Assembly: GCA_036506155.1 (NCBI GenBank)
Contig: DASXSF010000064.1
Span: forward strand, 1 to 17,728
Origin: DASXRA01 sp036506155
GTDB taxonomy: Bacteria; Actinomycetota; Actinomycetes; Mycobacteriales; Jatrophihabitantaceae
DNA: 17,728 bases
Direction: 5' to 3'
This document shows, piece after piece, positions 1 to 6,253 of this stretch. Within the stretch, counting starts at the first letter, position 1; each line of letters begins with the position of its first letter. The notes under the pieces are model-generated. The model was not told the origin of the DNA, did not search any database, and worked only from the letters and a program-made list of their open reading frames with translations. A program made the translations under genes and the position numbers.

Positions 1-1166
1 GGATTGATCGACGCGTCGGTCTGGATTGCGTTGATCACCGGGTCGTTCGGATCACTGCCCTCCGGGAGCGGCCGGTCCAGGGCGGACACGATGCCGCTGG
101 TGACCGTGCCTCGCAGGCCCAGTGGAGAGCCGATCGCGATCACCGGGTCACCGACGGCAAGTTTGCTCGAGTCGCCCAGCGAGGCGACGGTCAGCTTCGA
201 CTTGTTGACCTTGATCACCGCCAGGTCGGTCTTTGTATCGCGGCCGACCACGCGGGCCGTGACCCGTGACTTGTCGTCGAAGGTCACCCAGATGTCGCCG
301 TGGCCGATCGCGGCGTCCTCGATGACATGGTTGTTGGTGAGGATGTAGCCCGCCTTGTCGATCACCACGCCGGCCCCCACTCCGTCGACCTGGTCGGTGC
401 GCTCCTCGATCGAGACGACCGTCGGCGAAACGCGCTGGACGATGTCCGCGACGGAGCCGGGTGGACGGTTGGCGGGTGTGCCCGTCTTCGCGAGCTTGAG
501 GTCGCCGTTGTGCAGGGCGCTGTGCGCCCGCGTTGCGAACCAGTATCCGGCGCCGCCGCCCAGTGCTCCCGCGACGAGCGCGACCACCAGGGCCAGCACA
601 AGGGCGCTCAACCCGAACGGGCCGGTGCGCACCGCCTTGACCGGTTCCGGCGCAAGCTCCTCCTCCGGGGGGAGCTCCTCACCCTGCTCGGCGTCCTCCT
701 CGGGCGGCAGCTGCGACGGGCGTCCGCCGGCGAACACGGCAGGACGCCCCAGCCAGAACGGTGAACGCGGGTCGCGCCACGGGTCGCGTCGCGCATCAGG
801 CTTCCACCACGGCGATTCGGGTTCGCGCCCGCGCGGGTTGATACGGCTGCCCGGCTCGGGGTCGAACGCGCCCGAACCGGCCGGTCGTCCGTAGTCGCGA
901 GTGAGCGCGGGAGAGACGGGCGGTGCGACGACGCGGTGCGCAGGCGGGATGCGCTCGCCGGGCAGCGGGGCGAACTCGGCGTCGGTGCCGGCCGGGCGGC
1001 GGAACTCGGCGTGCTCCTCGGGCGATACCGTCGGCGGGGGTGGGCTGTAGATCGGCTCCGGCTCATGCGCGGCGAACGAGTCCTCGACGCCGGGCGGCCT
1101 GGCGTACTCGCGCTCCGCCGCCGGGTCAGCGGGGACCGACGGCGGGACGGCGTCGTCAGCGCTCAT
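1..1166 (-). CDS. htrA: HtrA-like membrane-anchored serine protease (S1C), C-terminus outside window
   Basis: This is a trypsin-like serine protease of the DegP/HtrA family, which degrades or refolds damaged proteins outside the membrane. The first 388 codons are visible. Residues 1-180 are a proline-rich and acidic, presumably cytoplasmic tail. A hydrophobic segment at about 187-211 is the single membrane anchor. The protease domain starts near 245. Catalytic His280 lies in GYILTNNHVIE and Asp314 in RDTKTDLAVIKV; the nucleophile should follow INAIQTDASIN, just past the window edge, with a PDZ domain expected after it. The ATG start is supported by AGGAGG about 8 nt upstream. It lies downstream of sigE and rseA on the same strand, the order of the Mycobacterium tuberculosis Rv1221-Rv1223 locus. 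The tail has three degenerate repeats of the form [DE][YF]xRPxG-x3/4-F at 20-31, 54-65 and 91-101. Family assignment is very secure. Confidence 0.93.
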   Translation of the reverse strand, partial: MSADDAVPPSVPADPAAEREYARPPGVEDSFAAHEPEPIYSPPPPTVSPEEHAEFRRPAGTDAEFAPLPGERIPPAHRVVAPPVSPALTRDYGRPAGSGAFDPEPGSRINPRGREPESPWWKPDARRDPWRDPRSPFWLGRPAVFAGGRPSQLPPEEDAEQGEELPPEEELAPEPVKAVRTGPFGLSALVLALVVALVAGALGGGAGYWFATRAHSALHNGDLKLAKTGTPANRPPGSVADIVQRVSPTVVSIEERTDQVDGVGAGVVIDKAGYILTNNHVIEDAAIGHGDIWVTFDDKSRVTARVVGRDTKTDLAVIKVNKSKLTVASLGDSSKLAVGDPVIAIGSPLGLRGTVTSGIVSALDRPLPEGSDPNDPVINAIQTDASIN

Positions 1167-1259
1167 CTATCGGACCTCCTTCCCGCCCGAATCGGGCGGG
1201 TCGTCGGCCCGAGCGCGCCGACCGCGCGCGTACCTGATTCGCTCCGCAGGGTCGCTCAT
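1167..1259 (-). CDS. possible 30-aa leader ORF abutting htrA (uncertain)
   Basis: A 30-codon ORF begins at an ATG preceded by GAGAGG (about 11 nt away). Its TAG stop is immediately followed by the ATG of htrA in the same frame (TAGATG). The peptide is Arg-rich and reads MSDPAERIRYARGRR at its start. Its last third covers the palindrome at 1182-1200. I recognise no family. It could be a translated leader coupling htrA translation to upstream ribosomes, or an accidental open stretch in GC-rich spacer DNA. Length alone gives little support. Confidence 0.2.
   Translation of the reverse strand: MSDPAERIRYARGRRARADDPPDSGGKEVR
1182..1200. repeat. perfect 19-nt palindrome (CCCGCCCGA-A-TCGGGCGGG) upstream of htrA
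   Basis: CCCGCCCGA at 1182-1190 is the exact reverse complement of TCGGGCGGG at 1192-1200, with a single central base. In the htrA mRNA it could fold into a GC stem ending about 2 nt before AAGGAGG, so it could hide or insulate the ribosome-binding site. It could also be a processing or operator site. There is no T-tract, so it is unlikely to be a full intrinsic terminator. Confidence 0.5.
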
Positions 1260-1324
1260 GCAGTCGTGGTCCTCTCGCGCTCCCTGTCGAGTCTGCCTCA
1301 GCCTCGTCCAGGGCGGCTACCGGG

Positions 1325-1882
1325 TCAGCGGACCGTGCGCGCGAAGATGGAGGTAGCCGATGCCGGCTGGACGATCAGGTCGGCGGTGGAGCCACCGCCC
1401 GGCTGGACCTGCACCGGCGGCGTCGCAGGCGCGAAGGGCGCCCCGGAGCCGGCGTCGCTCGTACCGGCGACAGCGCCACCGACCGCGCCGAGCGCGATCA
1501 CCGCGGCGGCGGCGGTGAGCAGCCCGTACGGACGCCCTCGCCGCTGTGACATCTCGGCACGGTCATCGCTCGGCTCCGCGAACGCGGCCGTGCCGAACGC
1601 GGGGAAGACAGCAGAGCCGTCGGAGTCGATCGCGATGGGCTGTCCGTTCAACGGCGTCGTGGACGGAACGGCGCGTAGCCGTTCGAGCAGATCCCCCGGC
1701 AGCGCAGGCACGGGCGCGGCGCGCAGTGCCCACACCGCCTCGCGCTGCACGGCAACGGCGTGCGCGCACTCGGCACATTCCGCCACATGCCGGGCGGCAC
1801 GGGCGCGCGCGCCGTCGGTGAGAGCGCCGTCGGCAAAGGCGGCGAGCGCCTCGTCGCTCAGGTGCTGGACCGGCAGATTCAT
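1325..1882 (-). CDS. rseA: zinc-finger anti-sigma factor (RseA-like, ZAS domain)
   Basis: This is a 185-aa anti-sigma factor predicted to bind and inhibit the ECF sigma factor encoded just upstream. The N-terminal ZAS (zf-HC2) domain shows the H-x3-C-x2-C signature as His32, Cys36 and Cys39, with a further His7 that could complete metal binding. Residues 118-140 are strongly hydrophobic and look like one transmembrane helix, followed by a Pro/Gly-rich tail of about 45 residues that would lie outside the membrane. Its ATG overlaps the sigE stop codon by 4 bp (ATGA), implying translational coupling and matched stoichiometry. In mycobacteria the equivalent protein (Rv1222) sits between sigE and htrA. 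The symbol follows that synteny; orthology was not tested by alignment. Confidence 0.88.
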   Translation of the reverse strand: MNLPVQHLSDEALAAFADGALTDGARARAARHVAECAECAHAVAVQREAVWALRAAPVPALPGDLLERLRAVPSTTPLNGQPIAIDSDGSAVFPAFGTAAFAEPSDDRAEMSQRRGRPYGLLTAAAAVIALGAVGGAVAGTSDAGSGAPFAPATPPVQVQPGGGSTADLIVQPASATSIFARTVR

Positions 1883-2445
1883 AACACCGCCTCAGCGGCT
1901 ACGCCAGGCTCGGACGGACGCACTCCGGGAGCGCGGTGGGCCAGTGCCTCACGCAGCAGCACTCGCCCGCGGTGGATCCGCGAGCGCACCGTGCCGACCT
2001 TGATACCTAGCGTTGCGGCGATCTCCTCGTACGACAGCCCTTCCAGGTCGCACAGCACCACCGCGGCGCGGAAGTCGGCGGGGAGCGCATCGAGCGCGTC
2101 CTGTACCTCCGGGTCGAGGTTGCGCTCGGCGTATGCCTGCTCGGGAGTCGCCGTGTACGACGCCAGCCGGTCGCCGGCATCGTCGGGCAGCGCATCGAAA
2201 CGGATCCGCTGGCGGCGGCGCACCATGTCGAGGAACAGATTCGTCGTGATGCGATGCAGCCAGCCCTCGAATGTCCCCGGCGTGTACTCGGCCAGCGACT
2301 TGAAGACCCGGACGAACGTCTCCTGCGTGAGGTCCTCGGCGTCGGCGCGGTTGCCGGACAGCCGGTAGGCAAGCCGGTAGACCCGGTCGGCGTGCTCGCG
2401 CACGACCTCGTCCCAGGTGGGGGGAACCCACACGGCATCTGTCAC
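1879..2445 (-). CDS. sigE: ECF RNA polymerase sigma factor, SigE-like
   Basis: This 188-aa ECF sigma factor has the two expected domains. Region 2 spans about 13-82 and includes DAEDLTQETFVRVF, GWLHRITTNLFLDMVRRR and IRFDALPDD. Region 4 spans about 110-168 with the helix-turn-helix LSYEEIAATLGIKVGTVRSR. The GTG start is preceded by AGGTGA at 7 nt; no in-frame ATG fits as well. M. tuberculosis SigE has a longer N-terminus (257 aa), which this protein lacks. It heads the sigE-rseA-htrA operon and a GGAAC-N17-CGTT ECF promoter lies about 70-95 bp upstream, so it probably activates its own transcription. The likely role is an envelope-stress response. The family is certain; the name rests on sequence resemblance and gene order. 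Confidence 0.92.
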   Translation of the reverse strand: MTDAVWVPPTWDEVVREHADRVYRLAYRLSGNRADAEDLTQETFVRVFKSLAEYTPGTFEGWLHRITTNLFLDMVRRRQRIRFDALPDDAGDRLASYTATPEQAYAERNLDPEVQDALDALPADFRAAVVLCDLEGLSYEEIAATLGIKVGTVRSRIHRGRVLLREALAHRAPGVRPSEPGVAAEAVL

Positions 2446-2513
2446 GTGCTACTCACCTCGTCTGCGGCACCGATTGTCGCATCAAGGCAACCAACGCCGA
2501 CTGTGCGCTCTTA

Positions 2514-2542
2514 GGAACGCCTCAGCGTTCCCTTACGTTCCC
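2514..2542. promoter_or_regulatory. symmetric divergent ECF-type promoter between sigE and the decarboxylase operon
   Basis: Plus strand: GGAAC at 2514-2518, 17-nt spacer, CGTT at 2536-2539. Minus strand: GGAAC at 2541-2537, 17-nt spacer, CGTT at 2519-2516. Each -35 element overlaps the other strand's -10 element. Both match the GGAAC / GTT promoters used by actinobacterial SigE-type factors. Predicted leaders are about 60 nt to sigE (GTG at 2445) and about 55 nt to the small membrane protein (GTG at 2603). The segment also contains the hairpin GGAACGC-CTCA-GCGTTCC at 2514-2531. The motif match is direct; activity is inferred. Confidence 0.6.
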
Positions 2543-2602
2543 TCGCATGCCACACTTCTCGACACAGCTTGCCGAGAGCTGTGCATGGGGGAGGTGTCCG
2601 CT

Positions 2603-2803
2603 GTGGTGCTCTGGATCGTCCTAGGGGCCCTCGCCATCTGTCTCCTTGGCGTTGTGTGCAGCCGGATATTGCGGGCGCGCAGCCGCCTGGAACCGCTGCA
2701 GCCTGCCGATCCCGAATTGCGGAAGCGTCTGACGGCCGAGGCGAAGGCGAACCGCGTTCACAGCCGGGCCGCGCACGGGGAACCATTCGGGGGCGGCTTC
2801 TAG
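2603..2803 (+). CDS. small single-pass membrane protein of unknown function
   Basis: This 66-aa protein begins with a hydrophobic helix (VLWIVLGALAICLLGVV) followed by a basic patch (SRILRARSR) and a charged, hydrophilic tail that ends in GEPFGGGF. The pattern suggests an N-terminal membrane anchor with a cytoplasmic C-terminus. I chose GTG at 2603 because GGGGGAGG at 2587-2594 gives an 8-nt spacing; an upstream in-frame ATG at 2585 would overlap that Shine-Dalgarno. It is the first gene after the plus-strand ECF promoter and ends 18 bp before the decarboxylase, in the same reading frame. I recognise no family and assign no function; a role in envelope stress is only suggested by location. 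Confidence 0.62.
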   Translation: MVLWIVLGALAICLLGVVCSRILRARSRLEPLQPADPELRKRLTAEAKANRVHSRAAHGEPFGGGF

Positions 2804-2821
2804 CGCACCTACGCTTTCGGC

Positions 2822-4183
2822 GTGCACCACTACACGCGCGACGACGACGTCCTGGCCCGCGCGCTCGCGGACTACTGCCTCGGCCGCCTGGCGATGATCG
2901 CACCGCTGGATCGGCCGCGCACGCCCGATGAGCTGGAGGCCGCCGTCGGCGCGACAATCACGGAGCACGGCATCGGCGGCAGCGAAGCGCTGCGTCTGTG
3001 GGCCGACGTCCTCGGGCCCGCATGTCTGTCGGTCGACCACCCGCGCTACTTGTCGTTCATCCCGAGCGCGCCCACCAAGGCAGCCGCGGCATTCGACATG
3101 CTCGTCGGCGCGTCGAGCGTGTACCCCGGGTCCTGGCTTGAGGGCTCGGGTGCCGTGTACGTCGAGAACCAGGCGCTGCGCTGGCTGGCCGACCTTGCCG
3201 GGCTGCCGCCCGGAGCAGGGGGCGCGTTCGTCCAGGGCGGGACGATCGGCAACCTCTCGGCGCTGGTCGCCGCGCGCGAGGCGGCGCTGGAGCGGCGCGG
3301 CGGCATCCGTCCGCCACGGTGGGCGGTCTGCGTCGCCGAGGAGACGCACTCGTCGGTCAAGCACGCGCTGCGCATCGTGATGGACGTCGACATCATCGAG
3401 GTGGCCGGCGACGCGCGCGGCCGAATGACCGGTGCGACGCTCCGCTCGGTCGTCGACGCGCTCCCCGACCACCTGCGCGAGAGCGTCTTCGCCGTGGTCG
3501 CCACGGCCGGCACCACCAACACCGGCGTCGTAGACGACATCGCCGGCATCGGCGCGGTGGCCCGCGACCAACGCTGGTGGCTGCACGTCGACGGCGCTTA
3601 CGGCGGGGCCGGGCTCGTCGCGCCCAGCGTGCGGCATCTGTTCGACGGCATCGAGCTCGCCGACTCGTTCATCGTCGACCCGCACAAGTGGCTGTTCGCG
3701 CCGTTCGACTCGTGCGCGCTGATCTACCGGAATCCGGTGCTCGGGCGCGCAGCCCATACGCAGTACGCGAGCTACCTCGACCCGGTGACCGTGGACGGCG
3801 AGTGGAACCCGTCCGATTTCGCCATCCAGCTGACGCGCCGGGCGCGCGGACTGCCCTTCTGGTTCTCCCTAGCGGTTCACGGCAGCGCGGCATATCGCGA
3901 CGCCGTCGAGCAGACGCTGTCAGTCGCACGCGCCGGCGCGGAGCTGATCCGCAAGGCCGAGCACGTCTCGCTGCTGGTCGAGCCCGACCTCAGCGTGCTG
4001 ATCTTCGAACGGCTCGGCTGGCGGCCCGCCGACTATGAGAGGTGGAGCACCCGGCTGCTCGACGAGCAGACCGCATTCGTGACGCCGACCAGCTATCACG
4101 GCCACCCGTGTACCCGATTCGCGATCGTCAACCCGGTCACCACGGAAGACGACCTCGCATTGATCATCGACACGATGAAGTAG
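2822..4183 (+). CDS. PLP-dependent group II decarboxylase (aromatic-L-amino-acid decarboxylase-like)
   Basis: This 453-aa fold-type I enzyme belongs to the family of aromatic amino acid, histidine and glutamate decarboxylases, which convert an L-amino acid to its amine and CO2. Visible PLP features are His176 in THSSVKHA (ring stacking), Asp257 in HVDGAYGG (pyridine nitrogen) and Lys289 in DPHKWLF (Schiff base). The PGSWLEGSGAVYVENQALRWL segment near 100-120 and QGGTIGNLSAL are typical of this group. Substrate cannot be read from sequence; tyrosine, DOPA, tryptophan or phenylalanine are possible. Length is close to the family norm of about 450-500. The GTG start lies 18 bp after an in-frame TAG and has no clear Shine-Dalgarno, suggesting coupling to the upstream small gene. 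The O-methyltransferase follows after 9 bp. Confidence 0.9.
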   Translation: MHHYTRDDDVLARALADYCLGRLAMIAPLDRPRTPDELEAAVGATITEHGIGGSEALRLWADVLGPACLSVDHPRYLSFIPSAPTKAAAAFDMLVGASSVYPGSWLEGSGAVYVENQALRWLADLAGLPPGAGGAFVQGGTIGNLSALVAAREAALERRGGIRPPRWAVCVAEETHSSVKHALRIVMDVDIIEVAGDARGRMTGATLRSVVDALPDHLRESVFAVVATAGTTNTGVVDDIAGIGAVARDQRWWLHVDGAYGGAGLVAPSVRHLFDGIELADSFIVDPHKWLFAPFDSCALIYRNPVLGRAAHTQYASYLDPVTVDGEWNPSDFAIQLTRRARGLPFWFSLAVHGSAAYRDAVEQTLSVARAGAELIRKAEHVSLLVEPDLSVLIFERLGWRPADYERWSTRLLDEQTAFVTPTSYHGHPCTRFAIVNPVTTEDDLALIIDTMK

Positions 4184-4192
4184 CGTTCCGGC

Positions 4193-4828
4193 ATGGACGC
4201 GATGCTGGACCTGCGCAGCCTCGCCTACGCGGAGTCGTTCCATCCCGAGGACGAGGTAATCGCGGCCGCTCGGGCCAGGGCCGCCGAGCTCGGCTGCGTC
4301 CCGATCGGGGCGGGCGGTGGCGCCGCGCTCCGGCTGCTTGCCGCGGTGATCGGCGCCCGCGGCGTCGTGGAGATCGGGACGGGCACCGGCGTGTCCGGGC
4401 TGTGGCTGCTGCGCGGCATGCGGGCCGACGGCGTACTCACCACGGTCGACGTCGAGGCAGAGCATCAGCGCGCCGCGCGTGAGGCGTTCACCGATGCCGA
4501 GGTTGCGACGCCGCGTTATCGCATGATCAACGGGTCCGCCGCCGAGGTGCTGCCCCGGCTCACGGACGGCGCGTACGACCTGGTGTTCGTGGACGCCGAC
4601 AAGTCCTCGTACGGCATCTACTACGAGCAGGCGCTGCGCCTGTTGCGGCCGGGCGGCGTCGTGGCATTCGACAACGCGCTCTGGCACGACCGGGTGGCCG
4701 ACAACACCGCGCGCGACCCGGACACGGTGACCATTCGGGAGCTGGGCAAGACAGTCCGCGACGACGCGCGCCTCGTGTCGGCGATGCTGCCGGTCAGCGA
4801 CGGCCTGCTGGTCGCCGTCAAACGCTGA
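4193..4828 (+). CDS. class I SAM-dependent O-methyltransferase (caffeoyl-CoA/catechol OMT family)
   Basis: This 211-aa protein is a Methyltransf_3 type enzyme that transfers a methyl group from S-adenosylmethionine to a hydroxyl, typically of a catechol-like substrate, with divalent metal help. Motif I is VVEIGTGTG at residues 58-66. The metal/SAM segment VFVDADKSSY includes Asp134, Asp136 and Lys137, and LLRPGGVVAFDNALW follows. The C-terminal SDGLLVAVKR is typical of the family. It is 9 bp downstream of the decarboxylase, so the two are probably co-transcribed. A member of this family (Rv1220c) also lies next to sigE in M. tuberculosis, so the neighbourhood is old even though the decarboxylase sits between them here. 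The last 11 bp overlap the convergent GNAT gene. The physiological substrate is unknown. Confidence 0.9.
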   Translation: MDAMLDLRSLAYAESFHPEDEVIAAARARAAELGCVPIGAGGGAALRLLAAVIGARGVVEIGTGTGVSGLWLLRGMRADGVLTTVDVEAEHQRAAREAFTDAEVATPRYRMINGSAAEVLPRLTDGAYDLVFVDADKSSYGIYYEQALRLLRPGGVVAFDNALWHDRVADNTARDPDTVTIRELGKTVRDDARLVSAMLPVSDGLLVAVKR

Positions 4829-5315
4829 GCTCGTCCAGCGCAAGCACCAAGCGTTCCTCGATGCGGCTGCCGGCGCCGTGCACCGGCTGCTGCTCCCCCG
4901 TCGCGACGAATCCGGCCCGGTCGTAGGCGCCGCGCGCCGCCGCATTGCCCACAACGACCCATAGGTGCAGCTCCCTTGCCCCGCCGGCGCGGGCCCACTC
5001 GGCGATGGCGCCGATAAGCCGGCCCGCGACGCCGCGCCCCCGTACCGCAGGCGATACCCACATCGACACCAGGTCGCGCGAGCCCGGGCGAGTGTCCTCG
5101 TCGAACAGGCCGATCGCCATGCCGACCGGCTGCTCCCCGACGAAGGCCAGGAAGACGGGATGGGTACCGGCACGTCGGCGCCACTCGTCCTCGCCGAACG
5201 CGAGGCTGCCCTCGTACGTCGACTCGAACGCCTCCGGAGCGTCCTGGAGCGCCGCCAGCCGGGTGGCACGCAGCATCTTCCAGTCGTCAGGGCCGATCCG
5301 CCGGATCTCGATCAC
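4818..5315 (-). CDS. GNAT family N-acetyltransferase
   Basis: This 165-aa protein is predicted to transfer an acetyl group from acetyl-CoA to an amine, either of a small molecule or a protein terminus. The acetyl-CoA pyrophosphate loop is VRGRGVAGRL (about residues 91-100), preceded by the strand DLVSMWVSPAV. A late conserved segment, NAAARGAYDRAGF (124-136), matches the usual GNAT motif B with its N...A...Y..GF pattern. The substrate cannot be inferred. The GTG start lies 3 bp after the lysR stop (TGAAGGGTG), so it is probably translated from the lysR transcript. Its 3' end overlaps the convergent methyltransferase by 11 bp. Confidence 0.87.
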   Translation of the reverse strand: MIEIRRIGPDDWKMLRATRLAALQDAPEAFESTYEGSLAFGEDEWRRRAGTHPVFLAFVGEQPVGMAIGLFDEDTRPGSRDLVSMWVSPAVRGRGVAGRLIGAIAEWARAGGARELHLWVVVGNAAARGAYDRAGFVATGEQQPVHGAGSRIEERLVLALDELSV

Positions 5316-5318
5316 CCT

Positions 5319-6209
5319 TCAATCGTCTCGGGTCGCGTCAAAGGCATTGAGCACGGCCCGTACGACAGGACGCGCAGCGCCACCGGTCCGGGTCACCGCG
5401 CTGATCCGCCGGCGCAGCCTGGGAGCACGCAACGGCCGGACGTCCACGTCCGCGGCCTCCGCGGCGACGGCCAGCCGAGGCAGCACGCTGACGCCGTGGC
5501 CGGCCGCCACGGCGCGGACCAGCAACAGCATGTCGTCGGTCTGCCACCGCACGCGCGGCTCGAAGCCGGCCGCACGGCAGGCCGAGCGCACCGCCTGCCC
5601 GCACGCGGCCGAGTCCGACGGCATGACCCAATCGGCGTCGGCGAGCGACGCCAGCGCGACCGCGCGCGGCAGGGCACCCGGCGCGCCCACCGCGACAAGC
5701 GGCTCGGTGCGCAACTGACGGGCGTCCAGGTGATCCGGCAGTGCGAGAGGCACGTAGTCGTACTCGTCCACCACGGCGATGTCGACGTCGCCGGTATGTA
5801 GCAGGTCCAGCGCGTCGCGCGGCTCGGCGACGATCACCGACACCTCCACGCCGGGCTGCCCTTTGCGCAGGCGCAGCACGCCGTCCGAAACGAGAGTCCC
5901 GGCGGCGCTGGCCACGGCGGCCACCGTCACCGGACCGCTCACCGAGCCGCCGAGCCGGTCCAGGTCGGCACGGGCCGCGGCGAGAACGTCGACAATGGCG
6001 CCGGCGCGTTCGGCCAGGGCACGCCCCGCCCCGGTGAGCGCCACGCCGCGCGGCGAGCGGTCGAGCAGCGCACAGCCGGCCTCTCGCTCCAATACCGCCA
6101 GTTGCTGCGACACCGCCGACGGGGTAAGCCCGAGGGAGCGCGCGGCCGATGCGATCGTGCCGCGCAGGGCAACCTCGCGCAGCATCACCAGCCGCCCCGC
6201 GTCCACCAT
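5319..6209 (-). CDS. LysR-family transcriptional regulator
   Basis: This 296-aa regulator has an N-terminal winged helix-turn-helix (about residues 5-62; TIASAARSLGLTPSAVSQQLAVLEREAG is interrupted nowhere and ends in the usual LLDR...G..LT.AG wing). A periplasmic-binding-like effector domain fills about 90-290. It is divergent from the saccharopine/lysine dehydrogenase gene across 44 bp, the classic layout for a LysR protein controlling its neighbour. The inducer is therefore plausibly lysine or a lysine catabolite, but that is inference. The first ATG is used; GTG at 6206, one codon later, is an equal candidate and would match relatives starting MDA-R. A T-N11-A dyad overlaps this start. 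Confidence 0.9.
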   Translation of the reverse strand: MVDAGRLVMLREVALRGTIASAARSLGLTPSAVSQQLAVLEREAGCALLDRSPRGVALTGAGRALAERAGAIVDVLAAARADLDRLGGSVSGPVTVAAVASAAGTLVSDGVLRLRKGQPGVEVSVIVAEPRDALDLLHTGDVDIAVVDEYDYVPLALPDHLDARQLRTEPLVAVGAPGALPRAVALASLADADWVMPSDSAACGQAVRSACRAAGFEPRVRWQTDDMLLLVRAVAAGHGVSVLPRLAVAAEAADVDVRPLRAPRLRRRISAVTRTGGAARPVVRAVLNAFDATRDD

Positions 6210-6221
6210 AAGAAGAACTTA
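6209..6221. promoter_or_regulatory. candidate LysR-type binding site (TAAG-N5-CTTA, T-N11-A)
   Basis: TAAG at 6209-6212 and CTTA at 6218-6221 form a perfect dyad whose outer bases make the T-N11-A pattern of LysR regulators. It lies in the 44-bp divergent spacer and touches the lysR start codon, fitting autoregulation plus control of the plus-strand operon. A possible plus-strand -10 element, CATACT, is at 6224-6229. The dyad is observed; the function is inferred. Confidence 0.5.
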
Positions 6222-6253
6222 CGACATACTGGGGGAGGCCGTTAGGAGGAGAT

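Noticed and set aside
2514..2531. GGAACGC-CTCA-GCGTTCC hairpin as a transcription terminator
   Set aside because: It lies between two divergent genes, where no transcript should end, and has no following T-tract. Its arms are better explained as overlapping ECF promoter elements.
2621..3757. 378-codon open frame on the minus strand
   Set aside because: It is antisense to the decarboxylase, which carries all expected PLP motifs. The minus-strand product has no family features.
3920..5269. 449-codon minus-strand frame spanning the decarboxylase end, methyltransferase and GNAT gene
   Set aside because: It is a shadow crossing three well-supported genes, with compositionally biased sequence and no domain.
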